In this document: piece after piece, positions 8,253-16,439 of the stretch
Layout of the letters: every line of letters begins with the position of its first letter
How positions within the stretch are numbered: position 1 is the stretch's first letter
Assembly (NCBI RefSeq): GCF_020883455.1
Contig: NZ_CP086615.1
Span: 4,022,501-4,086,500 of the forward strand
Reading direction: 5' to 3'
Source of the DNA: Spiribacter halobius
GTDB lineage: Bacteria > Pseudomonadota > Gammaproteobacteria > Nitrococcales > Nitrococcaceae
DNA: 64,000 nt
Program-made: the position numbers and the translations under genes
Notes under the pieces: model-generated
Database searches by the model: none
What the model was told of the DNA's origin: nothing
The model's input: only the letters and a program-made list of their open reading frames with translations

Positions 8253-8924
8253 ATGATCGAATGGTCCCTTTCTCACACGTACCACTCGCCCGAAGGCCGC
8301 GTCCGCTGGGAACGTTTCGGCGAGGGGCGCCCCATCATCCTGCTGCATGGCACGCCGAACTGGTCGGTGATCTGGCGCAACATCGCGCCCCGCCTGGCCG
8401 AGCGCTGGGCCGTGTATGCCTTCGACTGGCCGGGCTTCGGCACCTCCGATCGCTACCCGGGGCAGAACGTCTCCTGGGACGAACAGCCAAGGCGCCTGGT
8501 GGAGCTCGTCGCGCATTGGGGCCTTGAGCGCCCGGCGATCGTCGCCTTCGACTTCGCGCCGATCTTCGCGCTGCGAGCACAGCTGCTGGAGGGACTGGAG
8601 CTCGGCCCCCTGGTGCTCGCCGACGCCGCCGTGATCCCGCCTTTCGTCACCGACTTCTCGCGCCAGGCGCGGGAGAACATCGGCACCTTCAGGCAGCTGC
8701 CCACGCACATCGCCGAGGGCATGATCCGCGCCCACATCGAGCGCACCACGCGGCACCCCATGCCCCCGGAGGTGATCGACGCCTACATGTGGCCGTGGAG
8801 CGGCCAGGAAGGCGTTGCCGCGTACTGGCGCGCCGTCGAGTGCTACGACGAACACCTGGCGCGCCCGCTGGTACCGCGCCTTGCGGCGCTGTCTCAGCCG
8901 GGATGTCCTGCACTGCCACTGTAG
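8253..8924 (+). pseudogene. Truncated alpha/beta hydrolase (haloalkane dehalogenase-like)
   Basis: From the ATG at 8253 (AGGAGAGAGACCCG leader) the frame encodes 223 aa of an alpha/beta hydrolase. Visible parts are the oxyanion-hole [26 protein letters not shown], a nucleophile-elbow region with Asp in IVAFDFAPIFALRAQ (normally H-D-x-G), and part of the cap domain. Homology ends near residue 210. The last codons run out of frame into a fragment of an unrelated GFA gene. The C-terminal core with the catalytic His is therefore missing, and family members are about 280-300 aa. An intact promoter-proximal half could still be expressed but should be inactive. Confidence 0.68.
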
Positions 8925-8985
8925 CTTCTGCCGCAAGGCGCACGGGGCGGCGTTTCGCACGCGAGCCCAAGGCGCCCGGGCGAGC
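8890..8985 (+). pseudogene. GFA-family (CENP-V fold) gene fragment
   Basis: One frame reads SRDVLHCHCSFCRKAHGAAF followed by RTRA, which is the zinc-binding signature of glutathione-dependent formaldehyde-activating family proteins (CHCSxCRKAHGAAF). Only about 30 codons remain. The upstream half and downstream CxxC elements are absent. It is joined directly to the truncated hydrolase in a different frame. Confidence 0.55.
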
Positions 8986-9046
8986 GTTATGCGAATATCC
9001 TGATGTCCAGGCAATCGAGTGGCCGCTGAACCGGTCAACGCAACCA

Positions 9047-9568
9047 GTGAGTCAAGCTGCCCAGCGGGTGCGCCCGGAGAGGCCGGGCGACGAGCCGGCC
9101 ATCGCGCGAGTCAACGAAGCCGCCTTCGGGCGCCCGGACGAGGCCCGACTGGTGGCGGCCCTGCGCGCCACGGCGTCTCCGTTTGTCTCCCTGGTCGCCG
9201 AAGACGCCGACTCGGCCCTTACCGGCCACATCGCCTTCTCGCCGGTAACGGTAGGCCATGAGGAGGGCCTCAGCGTGATGGCCCTCGCTCCCATGGCGGT
9301 CATGCCAGCACGGCAGCGCAGTGGCGTCGGCACGGCACTCATCCAGCATGGCCTATCCGCCTGCCGCGCCATTGGCGTCGGCGCGGTCGTAGTACTGGGC
9401 CACGCGGATTACTACGCCCGCTTCGGATTTGCGCCCGCGAGCCGGTTCGGACTCCGTTGTCCGTACGACGCCCCTGAAGAAGCCTTCATGGCGATTGAGC
9501 TGATCGCCGGCTACCTCGAAGGCATCGAGGGCACGGTGGCCTTCCATGCCGCGTTTGCAGACCTCTAG
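9047..9568 (+). CDS. GNAT family N-acetyltransferase (YhbS-like)
   Basis: The product has about 173 aa. The fold order matches YhbS-type GNAT proteins: VRPERPGDEPAIARVNEAAF at the start, beta strands around LTGHIAFSPVTV, motif A ALAPMAVMPARQRSGVGTAL (acetyl-CoA pyrophosphate loop), then GVGAVVVLGHADYYARFGFA and the Phe-rich C-terminal motif. There is no in-frame ATG near the start. GTG at 9047 is proposed, with GTG at 9068 as the alternative. The substrate is unknown. It lies just after the GFA fragment and may have lost its original upstream region. Confidence 0.82.
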   Translation: MSQAAQRVRPERPGDEPAIARVNEAAFGRPDEARLVAALRATASPFVSLVAEDADSALTGHIAFSPVTVGHEEGLSVMALAPMAVMPARQRSGVGTALIQHGLSACRAIGVGAVVVLGHADYYARFGFAPASRFGLRCPYDAPEEAFMAIELIAGYLEGIEGTVAFHAAFADL

Positions 9569-9855
9569 CCGGTCGCGGCTCCGGCGGTCTGCATGCTCTC
9601 GAGCATCCCCGCATGCGTACGGGTCATGCCGGATGTGCGCGAAGGTCACTTGTGGCCTCTGATCGCGCACCGGTTCACTGAGGTTGGCGTCGACCAACCA
9701 CGCGCGGCTCGGGCGCCATCTAGCGACCCGGAGCCCGCCTGGCTGCGAAGAGCAGCATGGGGCGTGATTTCGCTTCTGAGGGAGTGCTCAAGGGGCAGTA
9801 AGCAGGCCGTGTCGCGTAGACGCTTCTCGACAACCACCGCAGAAGGGCAGCCCCT
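9569..9855. other. Gap with weak oxidoreductase-like remnant
   Basis: Between the GNAT and isomerase genes a plus-strand stretch near 9625-9690 reads MPDVREGHLWPLIAHRFTEV, which vaguely resembles the C-terminal region of zinc-type quinone oxidoreductases (REGxLxPLI). The rest of the frame has no recognisable content. I treat it as non-coding or decayed. Confidence 0.25.
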
Positions 9856-10485
9856 ATGAGCGACAGGGAGCGGGCACGTGGGAGCACCGCGCCGACGCTC
9901 GAATTCTGGATCGATCTTGCAAGCAACTACAGCTACCTGAGCGCGATGCGCATCGAAGCACTCGCGGCACGGTACGGTGTCCCCGTCATCTGGAAGCCGT
10001 TCCTGCTGCAGCCGATCTTCCGCGAGCTCGGCTGGACGACCCCGCTATTCGTCGCGCAAAAGGAGAAGGGACGATACGTCTGGTGCGACATGGCACGTCA
10101 GTGCCGCAAGTACGGTTTGCGCTGGAAGCGACCCAGCGAGTTCCCCCGGAACACCTTACTGGCGACACGAGTCGCTGTCGCAGGTGACAAGGCCGGTTGG
10201 GTTGCCCCGTTCTGCCGGGAAATCATGACCCTGAACTTCGGATATGACCGCCCGGTCGACTCCGCGGGCGTCATTGCGACCGTCCTCGAGAGGCTAGGTG
10301 TTGATGCGGACGAAGCGCTTCGCGCCGCGACCTCCCCGCAGAACAAGGAAGCGCTTCGTGAGCAAACAGCGCAGGCCCGTGCACGCGGCGTTTTCGGCGC
10401 GCCCACCTTCTTTGTCGGACCCGAGCTCTTCTGGGGCAACGACCGGCTTGAGGATGCCCTCGAGACCGCCATCGGCGCCCTGTAA
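9856..10485 (+). CDS. 2-hydroxychromene-2-carboxylate isomerase / DsbA family protein
   Basis: This 209-aa protein has the kappa-GST/DsbA-like thioredoxin fold with helical insertion. The N-terminal LEFWIDLASNYSYLSAMRIE has Ser in place of the redox Cys pair, as in HCCA isomerases (FxDxxSPYSYL). WKPFLLQPIFRELGW, WCDMARQCRKYGLRW and the C-terminal GVFGAPTFFVGPELFWGNDR are family signatures. Members isomerise 2-hydroxychromene-2-carboxylate in naphthalene breakdown using glutathione, but most homologues have unknown substrates. No other aromatic-degradation genes are nearby, so substrate is open. Confidence 0.9.
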   Translation: MSDRERARGSTAPTLEFWIDLASNYSYLSAMRIEALAARYGVPVIWKPFLLQPIFRELGWTTPLFVAQKEKGRYVWCDMARQCRKYGLRWKRPSEFPRNTLLATRVAVAGDKAGWVAPFCREIMTLNFGYDRPVDSAGVIATVLERLGVDADEALRAATSPQNKEALREQTAQARARGVFGAPTFFVGPELFWGNDRLEDALETAIGAL

Positions 10486-10547
10486 GCAACGTTCCGCGCT
10501 CTCTGGCTGTCGGGGCTGCGCCATGGCGCCGGCTCCCTCAAGCGTTC

Positions 10548-10670
10548 ATGGCGCGTGGCGAAAGCGTTCAGGCCACCGCCCGTGCGCTCGGCTACCGCGA
10601 CACGGGCGGCTTCATCCTCACGTTCCAGCGTGTCGTCGGACTGCCCCCTGTTGCCTACCTAGAGATCCTC
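10548..10670 (+). pseudogene. AraC-family HTH fragment
   Basis: The frame reads MARGESVQATARALGYRDTG followed by GFILTFQRVVGLPPVAYLE, which is the second helix-turn-helix of an AraC/XylS regulator (x-A-x-x-x-GYxDxxxFxxxFxxxxGxxPxxYL). No first HTH or ligand-binding domain precedes it. Downstream, the frame runs into a remnant encoded on the other strand. It is a C-terminal relic. Confidence 0.55.
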
Positions 10671-11093
10671 CGCCGGGGCGCCCCGCCCGCCGAGATCGCT
10701 CGAGCAAACGATACCGAGATGGGTGGCCAGGCGCAGGCGCTCCGAGAGGGCGTCCGCCGCGACCTGCAGCGCACTGGCAGTCTCGGGCCGCATCCGCCGT
10801 GTGAGGCTCAGGAATTCCACGCCCGGCTCGCTCTGCCGGTCGACGACCCAGCCGATCAAGTGCTGGTTGATGCGCTTAAGCTCGGGCCCGAGCGGCCCGC
10901 TCCAGCGTCACGCGACCGGCAGTGGCACGAGGAAGCGAAAGCGCTCACCGACGTCCCGCTCGATGACGCCGAGGCGTTCCAGATCACCCAGGTAGAGATC
11001 GACGCTTGCCTGGCTCAGCTCCCGCAGATGCAGGCGGGTGAAGTGGCCGCTTCTCAGCGGTTTGAGGAGGCGCCGGCCGCACGCAGCAACCAC
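10659..11093 (-). pseudogene. HTH-regulator remnant with in-frame TGA
   Basis: Reading the minus strand, one frame gives a wHTH-like stretch (LHLRELSQASVDLYLGDLER, LGVIERDVGERFRFLVPLPVA), then a TGA at 10908-10910, and continues in the same frame with ELKRINQHLIGWVVDRQSEP and FLSLTRRMRPETASALQ to 10659. The halves look like one gene interrupted by a single nonsense codon. The 5' part is missing because it overlaps the end of the LysR gene. The family resembles small HTH DNA-binding regulators, at low certainty. Confidence 0.5.
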
Positions 11094-11944
11094 TCGCGAA
11101 AGGCCTCAACGGCCTCGTCGCTCGAACGCGTATCGGAGACGACCACCCAGTACGCCGTCTGTCCGGTAACGGGAGGGACCTCAGCGCTCACCAGGGCTCC
11201 TGTGTCGAGATCACCATCGATTAGCGGGCGTCTTCCCATCGCAATGCCGACACCCGCGCGCGCGGCCTGTAGCGCCAAATCGACGCTATCGACCTCGATA
11301 TGGCGCCTTGCCGCGGGATAGGGCCGCCCCGCCCCCTTCGCCCAGGCCGCCCACTCCTCACGGGCCCGACTCACCGAGATCAGCGTCTCCCCATCCAGAC
11401 CGCCGGTCATTCTCGCGCGGTCAACGACCTCCGGGGTGCCGACCGGCACCAGCACCTCGCTGAACAACCGCTGCGCGTAGACGCCCTGCCAGCCCCCGCG
11501 CCCCATGCGCACGGCAATATCGACGGCCTCGGAGTCGAGCTCCCGGCGTTGCGGCTGCGTATCGAGGACGAGGTCAAGCCCCGGGTGGCTGTCGAGGAAG
11601 CCCGGCAGCCGCGGAACCAGCCAGAGCTTCGCGAAGGTCGGCGCGGCCGTGACGCGGACGCGTTTCGCCCCTCCACGTGTGCGAAGCTCGTCCGCGCCAC
11701 CGGCGAGCACTTCCAGCGAATGCGCGACGCACGGGTAGTACTCACGCCCGGCGTCAGACAGCACAAGGCCTCGGCTTGTGCGAAGAAACAGTGGGACACC
11801 GAGCCAGTCCTCGAGGCTCTGGATGCCGTGGCTAACCGCACTCGGCGTAACCGAAAGCTCCTCGGCGGCGTTCTTGAAGCTCTCCAGGCGCGCGGCAGCC
11901 TCGAAGAGTCTCAGCGCGTTCAGCGGCGGCAGGCGTCGGCTCAC
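11054..11944 (-). CDS. LysR-family transcriptional regulator (GcvA-like)
   Basis: The proposed product has 296 aa from GTG at 11944. The frame is open to another GTG at 12001, but homologues begin as here with RRLPPLNALRLFEAAARLES. The winged HTH follows (AAEELSVTPSAVSHGIQSLE, VPLFLRTSRGLVLSDAG), and the effector domain includes VTAAPTFAKLWLVPRLPGFL and VDIAVRMGRGGW, both GcvA-subfamily marks. It is divergent from the enoyl-CoA hydratase/aldehyde dehydrogenase pair and probably regulated them (inference). Its 3' end overlaps a minus-strand regulator remnant, a sign of local deletion. Confidence 0.9.
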   Translation of the reverse strand: MSRRLPPLNALRLFEAAARLESFKNAAEELSVTPSAVSHGIQSLEDWLGVPLFLRTSRGLVLSDAGREYYPCVAHSLEVLAGGADELRTRGGAKRVRVTAAPTFAKLWLVPRLPGFLDSHPGLDLVLDTQPQRRELDSEAVDIAVRMGRGGWQGVYAQRLFSEVLVPVGTPEVVDRARMTGGLDGETLISVSRAREEWAAWAKGAGRPYPAARRHIEVDSVDLALQAARAGVGIAMGRRPLIDGDLDTGALVSAEVPPVTGQTAYWVVVSDTRSSDEAVEAFREWLLRAAGASSNR

Positions 11945-12125
11945 GGCATACCCAGCCTTCAGCGGAAAGTCTGAGGCATAGCAGAGACTCACCGGCGCCA
12001 CAACGCAGCTGAATTCTGCTCATCGCGAACCGAAAAACCCTCGTTTGTCGGGCTTGAGGCCGGGCGGCAACCTCCTTCCGCGAAGCGCCCGGGTGCAACC
12101 GGGGCGCAACCCGGAGGAGACAGCC

Positions 12126-12917
12126 ATGACCGAGATCCTGCTTTGCGAGCGCCGGGATGAGATCGCGATTCTCACCCTCAATCGCCCGGAACGACTGAAC
12201 GCGCTCAGCTACGCGCTCATCGACGCATTAATGGCCACACTCGGCGAGCTCGAAGGCGACGACACCGTGCGCGGCATCGTGATCACGGGCGCCGGCGACC
12301 GGGCATTCAGCGCGGGCGCGGACATCAGCGAGTTCCAGCACAGTGTCCGTGCTGGTCCCGGCGCCGCCGTCAGGGAGTTCTGCCGCCGCGGCCAGGAGTT
12401 CACGCGCCGCCTCGAGAGCTACCCGAAGCCCATCGTCGCCGCGATCAACGGGCTCGCCTACGGCGGCGGCTGCGAGATCAGCGAGGCCATGGCCTACACC
12501 ATCGCCGCCGAAGACGCGCTGCTGTGCAAGTCGGAGATCCGTCTGGGCCTGATCCCGGACTTCGGCGGAACACAACGCCTGCCGCGCCTGGTGGGGCGCA
12601 AGCACGCACTCGACATGGTTCTCACAGGTGACCCGATCACCGCACAGCGGGCTACCGAGATCGGCCTCGTGAACCGGGTGGTGCCAAAGAGCCGGGTTCT
12701 CGAGGAGGCGATCGGTTGGCTGCGACGGGTCACACGCCACTCGGCCCTTGCCGTGGAGGCGGCACTCACGGCCGTCAACCGCGGCGTGAACGTCTCCATC
12801 GATGAGGGCCTCGCCATCGAGAGCGCGCAGTTCGCCCGCCTCGTGCCCACCCAGGATCTTGCCGAAGGCATCGCCGCCTTCCTCAACAAGCGCGAGCCCG
12901 AGTTCCTCGGGCAATAG
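12126..12917 (+). CDS. Enoyl-CoA hydratase/isomerase family protein
   Basis: This 263-aa crotonase-fold enzyme carries the oxyanion-hole segment FSAGADISEF, the GLAYGGGCEISEA segment with the first catalytic-position glutamate, and SEIRLGLIPDFGGTQRLPRL with the second region (Glu in SEIRLGL; Asp-Phe after Pro where hydratases often have GAGGTQ). The ATG at 12126 follows CGGAGGAGACAGCC. Length matches the family (255-265 aa). The enzyme hydrates or isomerises acyl-CoA thioesters. The following aldehyde dehydrogenase gene suggests a former aromatic or fatty acid side-chain pathway under the divergent LysR. Confidence 0.92.
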   Translation: MTEILLCERRDEIAILTLNRPERLNALSYALIDALMATLGELEGDDTVRGIVITGAGDRAFSAGADISEFQHSVRAGPGAAVREFCRRGQEFTRRLESYPKPIVAAINGLAYGGGCEISEAMAYTIAAEDALLCKSEIRLGLIPDFGGTQRLPRLVGRKHALDMVLTGDPITAQRATEIGLVNRVVPKSRVLEEAIGWLRRVTRHSALAVEAALTAVNRGVNVSIDEGLAIESAQFARLVPTQDLAEGIAAFLNKREPEFLGQ

Positions 12918-12954
12918 CCTGCGCCCCCGGACTGACACGCAGCGGAGTAAACCG

Positions 12955-13440
12955 ATGGAGGCTCTCCCAGTGCATACGCACTACATCGGTGGTCAATGGC
13001 AGGAGCCCAGGGCCGCCGCCACCGCGATCGTACGCAACCCGGCGACTGAGGTTGCCGTCGGCGAGGTATGCCTGGCCTCAGGGGATCAGGTAGCCAGGGC
13101 CTGCCAGGCGGCAGCCGAGGCGCTGTCGGGCGGGTCCGCTACCCAGGAGGAGATATTCGGCCCGGTGCTCTGTGTGCTCGGCGCCGAGAGCGATGAGCAC
13201 GCCACTGAGCTCGCCAATGCGACCCGATATGGGCTGGCAGCCAGCGTGTGGTCGACAAATCCAGAGCGCGCCGAGAACGCCGCGCGGTCGCTGGTCGCCG
13301 GACAGGTCGACATCAACGGTGCCCGGTTCAACACCAGGGCTCCATTCGGGGGCTTCAGGGACTCGGGTTTCGGTCGCGAGCTTGGGGCCTATGGCGTCGA
13401 GGAGTACGTCGAGCTCAGGGCCGTACAGCACCCCACATAG
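12955..13440 (+). pseudogene. Aldehyde dehydrogenase with in-frame deletion of the catalytic core
   Basis: The open frame encodes 161 aa: residues 1-56 match the N terminus of NAD(P) aldehyde dehydrogenases (YIGGQWQEPRAAATAIVRNP), and from about residue 62 the sequence jumps to the C terminus (QEEIFGPVLCVLG, TRYGLAASVWS, INGARFNTRAPFGGFRDSGF, GRELGAYGVEEYVE). Normal enzymes have about 475 residues, so about 310 are missing, including the NAD-binding fold, catalytic Cys and general-base Glu. The junction is near 13125-13145 and keeps the frame. It cannot be a dehydrogenase. It lies 37 bases after the hydratase gene, presumably in the same transcript. Confidence 0.8.
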
Positions 13441-13629
13441 CCTCTCTGGCACCGTTGCGATTGGAGCTTGATGACCTGCCCCCGAAGGCGGATGCGAGGG
13501 TTTGCGCCCCGCCCACCCCAGCGCATCTGGCGCATCCAGGTGGGGTAGTGCGGTGGATACCTGGCGATCGCCCCGCGCAGCACCACCTGGATCCAGCCCT
13601 TGAGCGTGCGCGCGCCAGGACCCGGCGCA

Positions 13630-13682
13630 TAACCCGGATATCTCACCGATTCCCTGCCGCGGTCGGTGAGACATCCGGGTTA
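13630..13682. repeat. 20-bp inverted repeat with 13-base loop
   Basis: Left arm 13630-13649 starts TAACCCGGATATCTCACC. The right arm 13663-13682 is its reverse complement with one mismatch in 20. It lies 27 bases beyond the phnE stop, so it could act as a stem-loop end for the phnDCE transcript, although no U-run follows. The TA-bounded symmetric ends also resemble the joined termini of a mobile element. Function is undecided. Confidence 0.7.
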
Positions 13683-13709
13683 AGCCCTGGCCCGCCAATC
13701 CGCTCGCGA

Positions 13710-14516
13710 CTACAGAATGCGCCGACGCAGACTTGCGCTCAGACGCTCGACCGCAACGACCATTGCGAAGATGCAGAGAATGATCGTCGAGACGTTGCGG
13801 TAATCGTACATATCCACGGCAGACATGAGCTCGATCCCGATGCCACCGGCCCCAACCAGCCCCAGTACCACGGAAGAGCGCGTGGACTTTTCGAAGGCGA
13901 ATAGAGAGGTAGCGATCATCGAGGGAAGTGTCGCCGGCACCACGGCGCTGGCAATCATATCCAGGCGCCCGGCGCCGAGGGAGCGCAAGGCTTCCGGTGG
14001 GCCATCGTCGGCCTCCTCCATCGCCTCGGCGAAGAAACGCGCGCAGAATCCGATCGTATCGACCATCAGTGCCAGCACGCCGGCAAAGGGTCCAAGCCCC
14101 ACCGTAATGACGAAGATGATGGCCCAGATGAGATCGGGCACCGTCCGGCAGAACGTGATCAGGCCCCGGGCCAGGTAGTACAGCGCCGGGTGCGGCGAGA
14201 GATTCCGCGCCGAGAGTACTGCCAACGGGAGGCTCAACAGTACACCGAGAAAGGTGCCCGCCACGGCCATCTGGAAAGTCTCCAGCATGGTCCGGCCGAT
14301 CGAGGGCATGCGGTCGAAAGCGGGCGGAAACATCTCGCCAACAAGCCGGCCGATCTCAGGCACCCCGTTTGCCAGCCGGGTGACCGAGAGTTCGCTGTCG
14401 GCAAGCGACCAGATCACTACCACCGCCGCCAACAGGTAGGCGGCAAACCCAAGGAGCCCCGTACCCGGCAGCCGCGGTGGCAGCGACCCGGAGGCCCGAC
14501 TTGCCCGGGCGCTCAT
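13710..14516 (-). CDS. phnE: Phosphonate ABC transporter permease PhnE
   Basis: This 268-aa inner-membrane permease has about six hydrophobic segments: an N-terminal one at about 18-38 (LLGFAAYLLAAVVVIWSLAD), then helices through 85-265. The EAA-type loop is in EALRSLGAGRLDMIASAVVPA, followed by LPSMIATSLFAFEKSTRSSV, typical of PhnE. It forms the channel of the PhnCDE phosphonate importer. The start overlaps the phnC stop by 4 bases (ATGA), so the genes are translationally coupled. It is the last gene of the phnDCE operon. Confidence 0.95.
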   Translation of the reverse strand: MSARASRASGSLPPRLPGTGLLGFAAYLLAAVVVIWSLADSELSVTRLANGVPEIGRLVGEMFPPAFDRMPSIGRTMLETFQMAVAGTFLGVLLSLPLAVLSARNLSPHPALYYLARGLITFCRTVPDLIWAIIFVITVGLGPFAGVLALMVDTIGFCARFFAEAMEEADDGPPEALRSLGAGRLDMIASAVVPATLPSMIATSLFAFEKSTRSSVVLGLVGAGGIGIELMSAVDMYDYRNVSTIILCIFAMVVAVERLSASLRRRIL

Positions 14517-15334
14517 CCTGCCTCCTGCCGGTAGAGCCCATCCAGCCCCTGGAAATCGACCGCCTGCACCGGGCGGTCGAGCACCACCCGGCCGGCCTGC
14601 AGCGCGATAATGCGGTCCGCGTAGCAGCGGGCATGCTCGAGATCGTGGGATGCGAACACCAGGGTCATGCCATGTGAGCGGACCAGGCGGGTGAACAGAG
14701 TCATCATCTCGTGTCCTGCCGTCGGATCGAGGCTCGCCGCCGGCTCATCCGCGAACACCAGGCGTGGCTGCTGCATCAAGGTGCGGGCGATGGCCACTCG
14801 CTGTGACTGCCCGCCCGAGAGCCGATCCGCCCGGCGCGCGGCATACTCGCTCAACCCGACCTCCTCGAGACACCGAAAGGCCCGCTCGCGCCAGTGCCCG
14901 CTGGCCATCGCCTGGCACCAGAGGGCGGGGTGACGGGCGTGTCCAATCGCGCCGTGAATGACATTGGAGAGCACTGAGAGGCGCCCGACGAGGTTATGCC
15001 GCTGGAAGATGAAGCCGACCCGGGAGCGCAGCGAGCGAAGCTGGCGCGAAGGCAACGACCGCACGTCGCTGCCAAACAGCTGAATCGCGCCCGCGTCGGG
15101 CTCGACCAGACGCAAGCAGCAGCGCAACAGCGTGGACTTGCCACTGCCATTGGCGCCGAGCAGGGCGACCCGCTCGCCCGCCTGGATGGAAAAGCCCACG
15201 GACTGCAGCACCGGCTCGGAACCCCCTGTGTAACCCTTGCTCAGCCCTTCAACCGTGAGCTCCGGCGCCGCCGGCGCCGGAGCATTCACGGGTTCGGGGC
15301 GGCGCAGGCGCTCCGCCACAGCCATCGGATTCAC
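14513..15334 (-). CDS. phnC: Phosphonate ABC transporter ATP-binding protein PhnC
   Basis: The 273-aa ATPase has Walker A GANGSGKST, Q-loop region FIFQRHNLVGRLSV, ABC signature LSGGQSQRVAIART, Walker B LVFADEPAASLDP and the switch His in VFASHDLEHA. The FQRHNLVGRLSVLSNVIHGA stretch is characteristic of PhnC. It energises phosphonate uptake with PhnE. It overlaps phnD and phnE by 4 bases on each side. About 20 extra residues precede the nucleotide-binding domain. Confidence 0.95.
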   Translation of the reverse strand: MNPMAVAERLRRPEPVNAPAPAAPELTVEGLSKGYTGGSEPVLQSVGFSIQAGERVALLGANGSGKSTLLRCCLRLVEPDAGAIQLFGSDVRSLPSRQLRSLRSRVGFIFQRHNLVGRLSVLSNVIHGAIGHARHPALWCQAMASGHWRERAFRCLEEVGLSEYAARRADRLSGGQSQRVAIARTLMQQPRLVFADEPAASLDPTAGHEMMTLFTRLVRSHGMTLVFASHDLEHARCYADRIIALQAGRVVLDRPVQAVDFQGLDGLYRQEAG

Positions 15335-16227
15335 TCCCCCGCGAACCGGTCGAAGCGCTCCTGCCCGATCGCGCCGTAGGCGTCCCGAACATAGTCGTAG
15401 TCGGAGTCGTCGATATTGGCGATAAAGCGCATGCCCTCGTACTTGAGGTTCTCTTCGCCGCCGTCCTCGACGATGGCCGCGACCAGTGCGTCGGAGTTCT
15501 CGACGACCGCATCGCGCAGGGTCTCGATGGTCTGCTCCGGGACATGGGAACCGGCGACCAATACATCGTTGGGGAGATCGGGGCCGCGCGCGATCACGCG
15601 GAACGCTCCCGGGGAGAGCTCCTCCTCGCGCGAGCGAAGACGGATGTAATCGTCCATGTAGTTGGTGCCCCAGGCGGCGACGTCACCGCGCTTGAGGGCC
15701 TCGTAGGCGACTCGCTCGGCGGTGTGTGTGAGCTCGACGTCTTCCTGCGGGTCGAGGCCATAGTCCGCGAGCAGCTGCAGCGGCGCGAGATGCGAGGAAG
15801 TCGAGCCGACGTCACCGACGGCAACGCGCTCGCCGCGCAGGTCATCGACCGAGGTGATGCCGCTGTCCGCCATCGTGATGATGCCGGAGAAATAGTCCGG
15901 GCGACTGAAGCCCAGCACGGGCTCGGCGCCAGTGAGCTCCTGCATGACCACGTACTCGGCCGGACCGGTGAGAACGAAGTCGACTTCCTCGGAGCGCAGC
16001 AGCTCCACGGCGGCCGTGCGGCTCGTGACCGGCGCGAACTCGACACCGAAGCCGGTGTACTGCTCCAGTGCCTCGGCGAAAGGCCCCCAGTCACGCCGGA
16101 GCTCCTCCAGGCCCGCGACGTCGGTGACCGCCATGGTCACCGTCTCCTGGGCTTGGAGGGGAGCGATGGATGACATCATCAGTGCAGTCGACGCGATGGC
16201 GCCCGCGAGGAAACGCTTGTGGCTCAT
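15331..16227 (-). CDS. phnD: Phosphonate-binding periplasmic protein PhnD
   Basis: The product has 298 aa from the ATG at 16227. The frame extends further upstream, but only this start gives a signal peptide (MSHKRFLAGAIASTALMMSS, cleavage near IAPLQAQE). The mature part matches PhnD/SsuA-like phosphonate binders: TSRTAAVELLRSEEVDFVLT, SGIITMADSGITSVDDLRGE, VGSTSSHLAPLQLLADYGLD, and SHVPEQTIETLRDAV. The S-x-S-S-H-L region contributes phosphonate contacts in known PhnD structures. The mature protein is very acidic, as in halophiles. First gene of phnDCE, divergent from phnM. Confidence 0.94.
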   Translation of the reverse strand: MSHKRFLAGAIASTALMMSSIAPLQAQETVTMAVTDVAGLEELRRDWGPFAEALEQYTGFGVEFAPVTSRTAAVELLRSEEVDFVLTGPAEYVVMQELTGAEPVLGFSRPDYFSGIITMADSGITSVDDLRGERVAVGDVGSTSSHLAPLQLLADYGLDPQEDVELTHTAERVAYEALKRGDVAAWGTNYMDDYIRLRSREEELSPGAFRVIARGPDLPNDVLVAGSHVPEQTIETLRDAVVENSDALVAAIVEDGGEENLKYEGMRFIANIDDSDYDYVRDAYGAIGQERFDRFAGE

Positions 16228-16439
16228 GACGGCCTCCAGGTGGCTTGTTGAATGCCACTCAAGCGTGCCGTCGCCTTGTGACAGCAACGTTAGGTTATTG
16301 TTGATTTTACAAAAAGTTATTTTGACCGGGACTCCGACCAAAGCGGTCAATGGTGCGCAAACACCCGGCTATCGCTTCATCACCGGGCAACAGCCAAGGG
16401 CTATCGTGAGCCTTCACCGTGGGTTGCCAGGAGCTGGAA
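16228..16439. promoter_or_regulatory. Divergent phnD/phnM promoter region
   Basis: This 212-base intergenic region contains an AT-rich core (about 16290-16325), unusual in this window, and an inverted repeat TTGACCG (16322-16328)/CGGTCAA (16344-16350). A single Pho-box-like half site GCTGTCAC reads on the minus strand near 16276-16283. The tandem GTATAGAC motif found before phnF is not evident here, so this promoter may respond to PhoB or another regulator rather than PhnF. Assignment is tentative. Confidence 0.4.

Noticed and set aside
16276-16283. Pho box before phnD
   Set aside because: Only one half-site resembling CTGTCAT is visible; the 11-base-spaced second copy needed for a PhoB site is missing.
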